From: an uncultured Anaerolineales bacterium
GTDB lineage: Bacteria > Chloroflexota > Anaerolineae > UBA4142
Reading direction: 5' to 3'
DNA: 46,485 nucleotides
NCBI GenBank assembly: GCA_903825565.1
Contig: CAIKBD010000078.1
Span: 1-46,485, forward strand
The notes below the pieces were generated by a model. That model did not search any database and was not told where the DNA came from. It worked only from the letters and a program-made list of their open reading frames with translations. Numbering within the stretch: position 1 is the first letter of the stretch; each line of letters starts with the position of its first letter. Below are positions 44,970-46,485 of this stretch, piece after piece. Position numbers and translations under genes: made by a program.

Positions 44970-44997
44970 TTGACAAGAATCGTAAAGTGGGTATACT
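44970..44997 (+). promoter_or_regulatory. Sigma70-type promoter of the cold-shock gene
   Basis: A perfect TTGACA (44970-44975), a 16-nt spacer and TATACT (44992-44997). It begins 8 bases after the TIR element and predicts a start near 45004, leaving a leader of about 125 nt before the cold-shock ATG. Confidence 0.85.
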
Positions 44998-45003
44998 AGA
45001 GTC

Positions 45004-45128
45004 AGTACGGAACAGCAAATTCTGAAGTTAGACGGGCGCTCGGCTCTCTCAGGAAATGTGGAGCCAAGTGCCTTTTTATTTGTGTCAGGTTGCCAAGTTC
45101 CGGAACGTTTCACGAAAGGAGCCAGGAA
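45004..45128 (+). promoter_or_regulatory. Long 5' leader of the cold-shock mRNA
   Basis: About 125 nt lie between the predicted transcript start and the ATG, as in cspA-type mRNAs where leader folding controls translation with temperature. Possible folds include GGCTC/GAGCC (about 45042-45064) and AGCCA/TGGCT, which would hold the start codon. A short frame (ATG 45056 to TGA 45136, 26 codons) preceded by AGGAA overlaps the true start out of frame. No temperature dependence can be shown from sequence. Confidence 0.5.
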
Positions 45129-45350
45129 ATGGCTGAACGATTGATCGGTACGGTTAAATGGTTTAATGCGGCGAAGGGTTACGGATTCATCGCTCACGAA
45201 GGTGGGAAGGATCTGTTCGTGCACTTTTCCGAAATTCAGGATGCGAATGATGGTTATCGCAACTTGACCGAGGGGGACCAAGTGGAATTCACTATTGGTA
45301 CAAGCCCCAAGGGACCCCAGGCAACGCAAGTTGCCAAAGTTCGCTCCTAA
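45129..45350 (+). CDS. Cold-shock domain protein (CspA family)
   Basis: A 73-residue single OB-fold protein that binds single-stranded RNA and DNA and melts mRNA structure. [21 protein letters not shown] contains RNP1 (KGYGFI) and DLFVHFSEI contains RNP2; [21 protein letters not shown] completes the barrel. AAAGGAG (45115-45121) lies 7 bases before the ATG. It stands alone, with its own promoter, long leader and downstream terminator. Upstream in-frame extension to 45090 has no support. Confidence 0.96.
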   Translation: MAERLIGTVKWFNAAKGYGFIAHEGGKDLFVHFSEIQDANDGYRNLTEGDQVEFTIGTSPKGPQATQVAKVRS

Positions 45351-45448
45351 CGAACCCAACCGTACGCGCACAATTTTAATGCAGGATCAAAGAAGAATAC
45401 AGCAATTGTTTTTTCAGAGAAACGCACCAAAGTTGTGAGTCACAAAAG

Positions 45449-45476
45449 TCAGGCAGGACGATTTCGTCCTGCCTGA
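45449..45476. terminator. Bidirectional terminator between the cold-shock gene and the kinase fragment
   Basis: A perfect 12-bp stem (TCAGGCAGGACG at 45449-45460 and its complement at 45465-45476) with loop ATTT. It is followed on the plus side by TTCATTTTAG and on the minus side by ACTTTTGTG, so it can end both convergent transcripts. Confidence 0.85.
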
Positions 45477-45516
45477 TTCATTTTAGCCAAGCGCGGTGAT
45501 CGGTTGAACGCTCAGT

Positions 45517-46380
45517 CTAGTTCCTCGCACTGCCCACGTCCTTGGACAGCGGTTCGATGAAACGAGTGATCGTCGCTAGCAATTGTTTGAAATTTACCGG
45601 CTTGGCGAAATACTCGTTCGCGCCGGCGGTGAGACAGCGTTCGCGGTCGCCGGGCATCACGAGCGCGGTGAGGGCGATAATCGGAATGTTAGCGATGGCT
45701 GGATCGTGGTCATGGCGTAAACGCCGGATCGCTTCCAACCCATCCAACACCGGCATTTGAATATCCATCAAAATCAATGTAGGATGTTCGGCGCGTGCCA
45801 GGTCAAGCGCTTGCCCACCGTGTCGAGCCACGCTGACGTGGTATCCTCTCGCGTTAAGATAATTGCATACCGCGAAGATATTTTCCTCCCTATCTTCGGC
45901 AAGCAGAATCAGCTGAGCGCCGGCGTTTGGGGAAGCCAGCGCAGTTATGGACGTGGGGGTATCCAACTCATTGTGGTTAGTTGAGGCGGCGCCGTTTTGT
46001 GGATTGGCGAGCGCGGCATCATCCGGGCGGTTTTCGTTATGCCAGGGTAGGGTAATCGTGAACCGGCTCCCGTGATCGACTTTGCTTTCTACGGTAATAC
46101 TGCCGCCATGCATTTCCGCCATTTGTGCCACGAGTGCCAACCCCAGCCCCGTTCCGTTATATTGCCGATTGAGCGCGCTATCGAGTTGCACGAACGGTTT
46201 GAATAATCGAGGCATTTGTTCCGACGCAATGCCGATCCCATTGTCCCACACCGTAAAATTAGCCACACCCGCTTGCTCATCGCCGACGATGTCTAGCCCA
46301 ATCCGTCCATTGGCTGGTGTAAACTTGACGGCATTGCTTAATAGCTGTAGTCTGGCGAAAATCTGATAGAACTTGAACAT
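45517..46380 (-). pseudogene. Hybrid histidine kinase, C-terminal part only (HATPase + receiver)
   Basis: A 287-residue frame holding the ATP-binding domain of a sensor kinase from the N-box on (LLSNAVKFTP, Asn16; G1 DNGIG 46-50; G2 GTGLGLAL 77-84) and a receiver domain with Glu162-Asp163, phospho-acceptor Asp206 (LILMD), Thr239 and Lys261 (AKP). The sensor region, the dimerisation/His domain and the first part of the ATP domain are missing. Native coding ends at codon 13 (about 46344); the first 12 codons come from what looks like an insertion-sequence end, which supplies a perfect AGGAGG and ATG. The remnant lacks the phosphorylatable His of a kinase. It could still be expressed as a receiver protein. 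Confidence 0.8.
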
Positions 46381-46399
46381 GGGACGCCTCCTGAGTAAG

Positions 46400-46415
46400 C
46401 TAGAGGAAACTCTAG
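46400..46415. promoter_or_regulatory. Small hairpin with GAAA tetraloop in the presumed IS leader
   Basis: CTAGAG, GAAA, CTCTAG form a perfect 6-bp stem with a stable tetraloop, midway between two outward-facing AGGAGG-ATG starts (46392 leftward, 46431 rightward). In insertion sequences such folds can limit read-through into the transposase. Confidence 0.5.
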
Positions 46416-46443
46416 TTTACCGGTTCCAACAGGAGGACATCCC

Positions 46444-46485
46444 ATGCTCACCCATATTTTACACAATTCTCCCGCATTATGCACA
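46444..46485 (+). CDS. Start of an unknown gene, probable transposase (partial)
   Basis: Only 14 codons are visible (MLTHILHNSPALCT). The ATG is preceded by AGGAGG (46431-46436) at 7-base spacing. The assignment to a transposase rests on its position directly behind the point where the kinase gene is broken, not on protein similarity. Confidence 0.4.
   Translation, partial: MLTHILHNSPALCT

Larger units (their letters stand above)
46345..46485 (+). mobile_element. Left end of an insertion sequence (partial)
   Basis: Kinase homology stops sharply at about 46344. What follows on the plus strand starts with CTGTAGTCTGGCGAAAATC, then a structured leader, then AGGAGG and an ATG opening toward the window edge. 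This order (end repeat, leader, transposase start) is that of an insertion sequence. The right end, the full transposase and any target duplication lie outside the window, so the family cannot be named. Confidence 0.55.

Overview
The window looks like chromosome from a GC-rich member of the Chloroflexota (Anaerolineae-like). This is an inference from gene content and style, not from a marker gene: many large GT-C membrane glycosyltransferases, a CdaA/CdaR c-di-AMP operon without glmM, lipoproteins with Thr/Pro-rich linkers and beta-propellers, a secreted LamG protein ending in an LFLPFV motif, and many spacers built from 7-8 nt tandem repeats arranged as inverted arms. I see no rRNA, tRNA, CRISPR array or phage genes.

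Layout. 1-3177 (+): end of a carbohydrate-binding-like protein, an acyl-CoA dehydrogenase, an NnrS-like 12-TM protein and a DUF3054 protein. 3237-8745 (-): one methionine/SAM recycling operon, mtnA - PfkB adenosine-type kinase - ahcY - metK - two FKBP prolyl isomerases, driven by a clear sigma70-type promoter and a SAM-I riboswitch with a transcription attenuator. 9127-29345 (+): a surface-glycan locus with a hexapeptide acyltransferase, a GT2, an acyltransferase-3/GT-C fusion, six further tandem GT-C proteins (most sharing one C-terminal beta-sandwich domain), another GT-C protein, a CapE/PseB-type UDP-sugar dehydratase, a NeuD/PglD-type acetyltransferase and a second GT2. It ends at a strong terminator. 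29380-41102 (-): LamG protein, YfhO-like protein, CdaR, CdaA, TPR protein, ornithine carbamoyltransferase, a metallophosphoesterase and a membrane protein. 41269-44399 (+): beta-propeller lipoprotein and a small P-loop kinase, divergent from the previous block. 44400-45128: a gene-free patch holding two MITE-like elements and the promoter and long leader of a cold-shock gene (45129-45350). 45517-46485: a hybrid histidine kinase cut off at its N-box by what looks like the left end of an insertion sequence.

How the genes work together. MetK makes SAM; AhcY splits the S-adenosylhomocysteine left after methylation; the PfkB kinase probably recovers the released adenosine; MtnA acts in methylthioadenosine salvage. 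SAM sensed by the leader would turn the whole set down. In the glycan locus, sugar-nucleotide modification (CapE-like, NeuD-like), cytoplasmic GT2 transferases acting on lipid carriers, and a bank of multi-pass GT-C enzymes suggest building and varied decoration of a surface polysaccharide or glycoprotein. Several gene junctions use ATGA or GTGA overlaps, so translation is probably coupled.

The most unusual signals are: (1) inverted, short-tandem-repeat elements of differing sequence but one architecture in three of the SAM-operon spacers, inside the P3 arm of the SAM-I riboswitch, upstream of the TPR gene, and twice in frame inside a GT-C gene; (2) the tandem GT-C paralog bank with a shared C-terminal domain, one member fused to an acyltransferase, and loss of the N-terminal Asp-Asp motif in two members; (3) a 172-bp MITE-like element with a perfect 9-bp target duplication next to a second TIR element by the cold-shock promoter; (4) an insertion-sequence end that supplies an outward ribosome binding site and ATG in frame with the truncated kinase.
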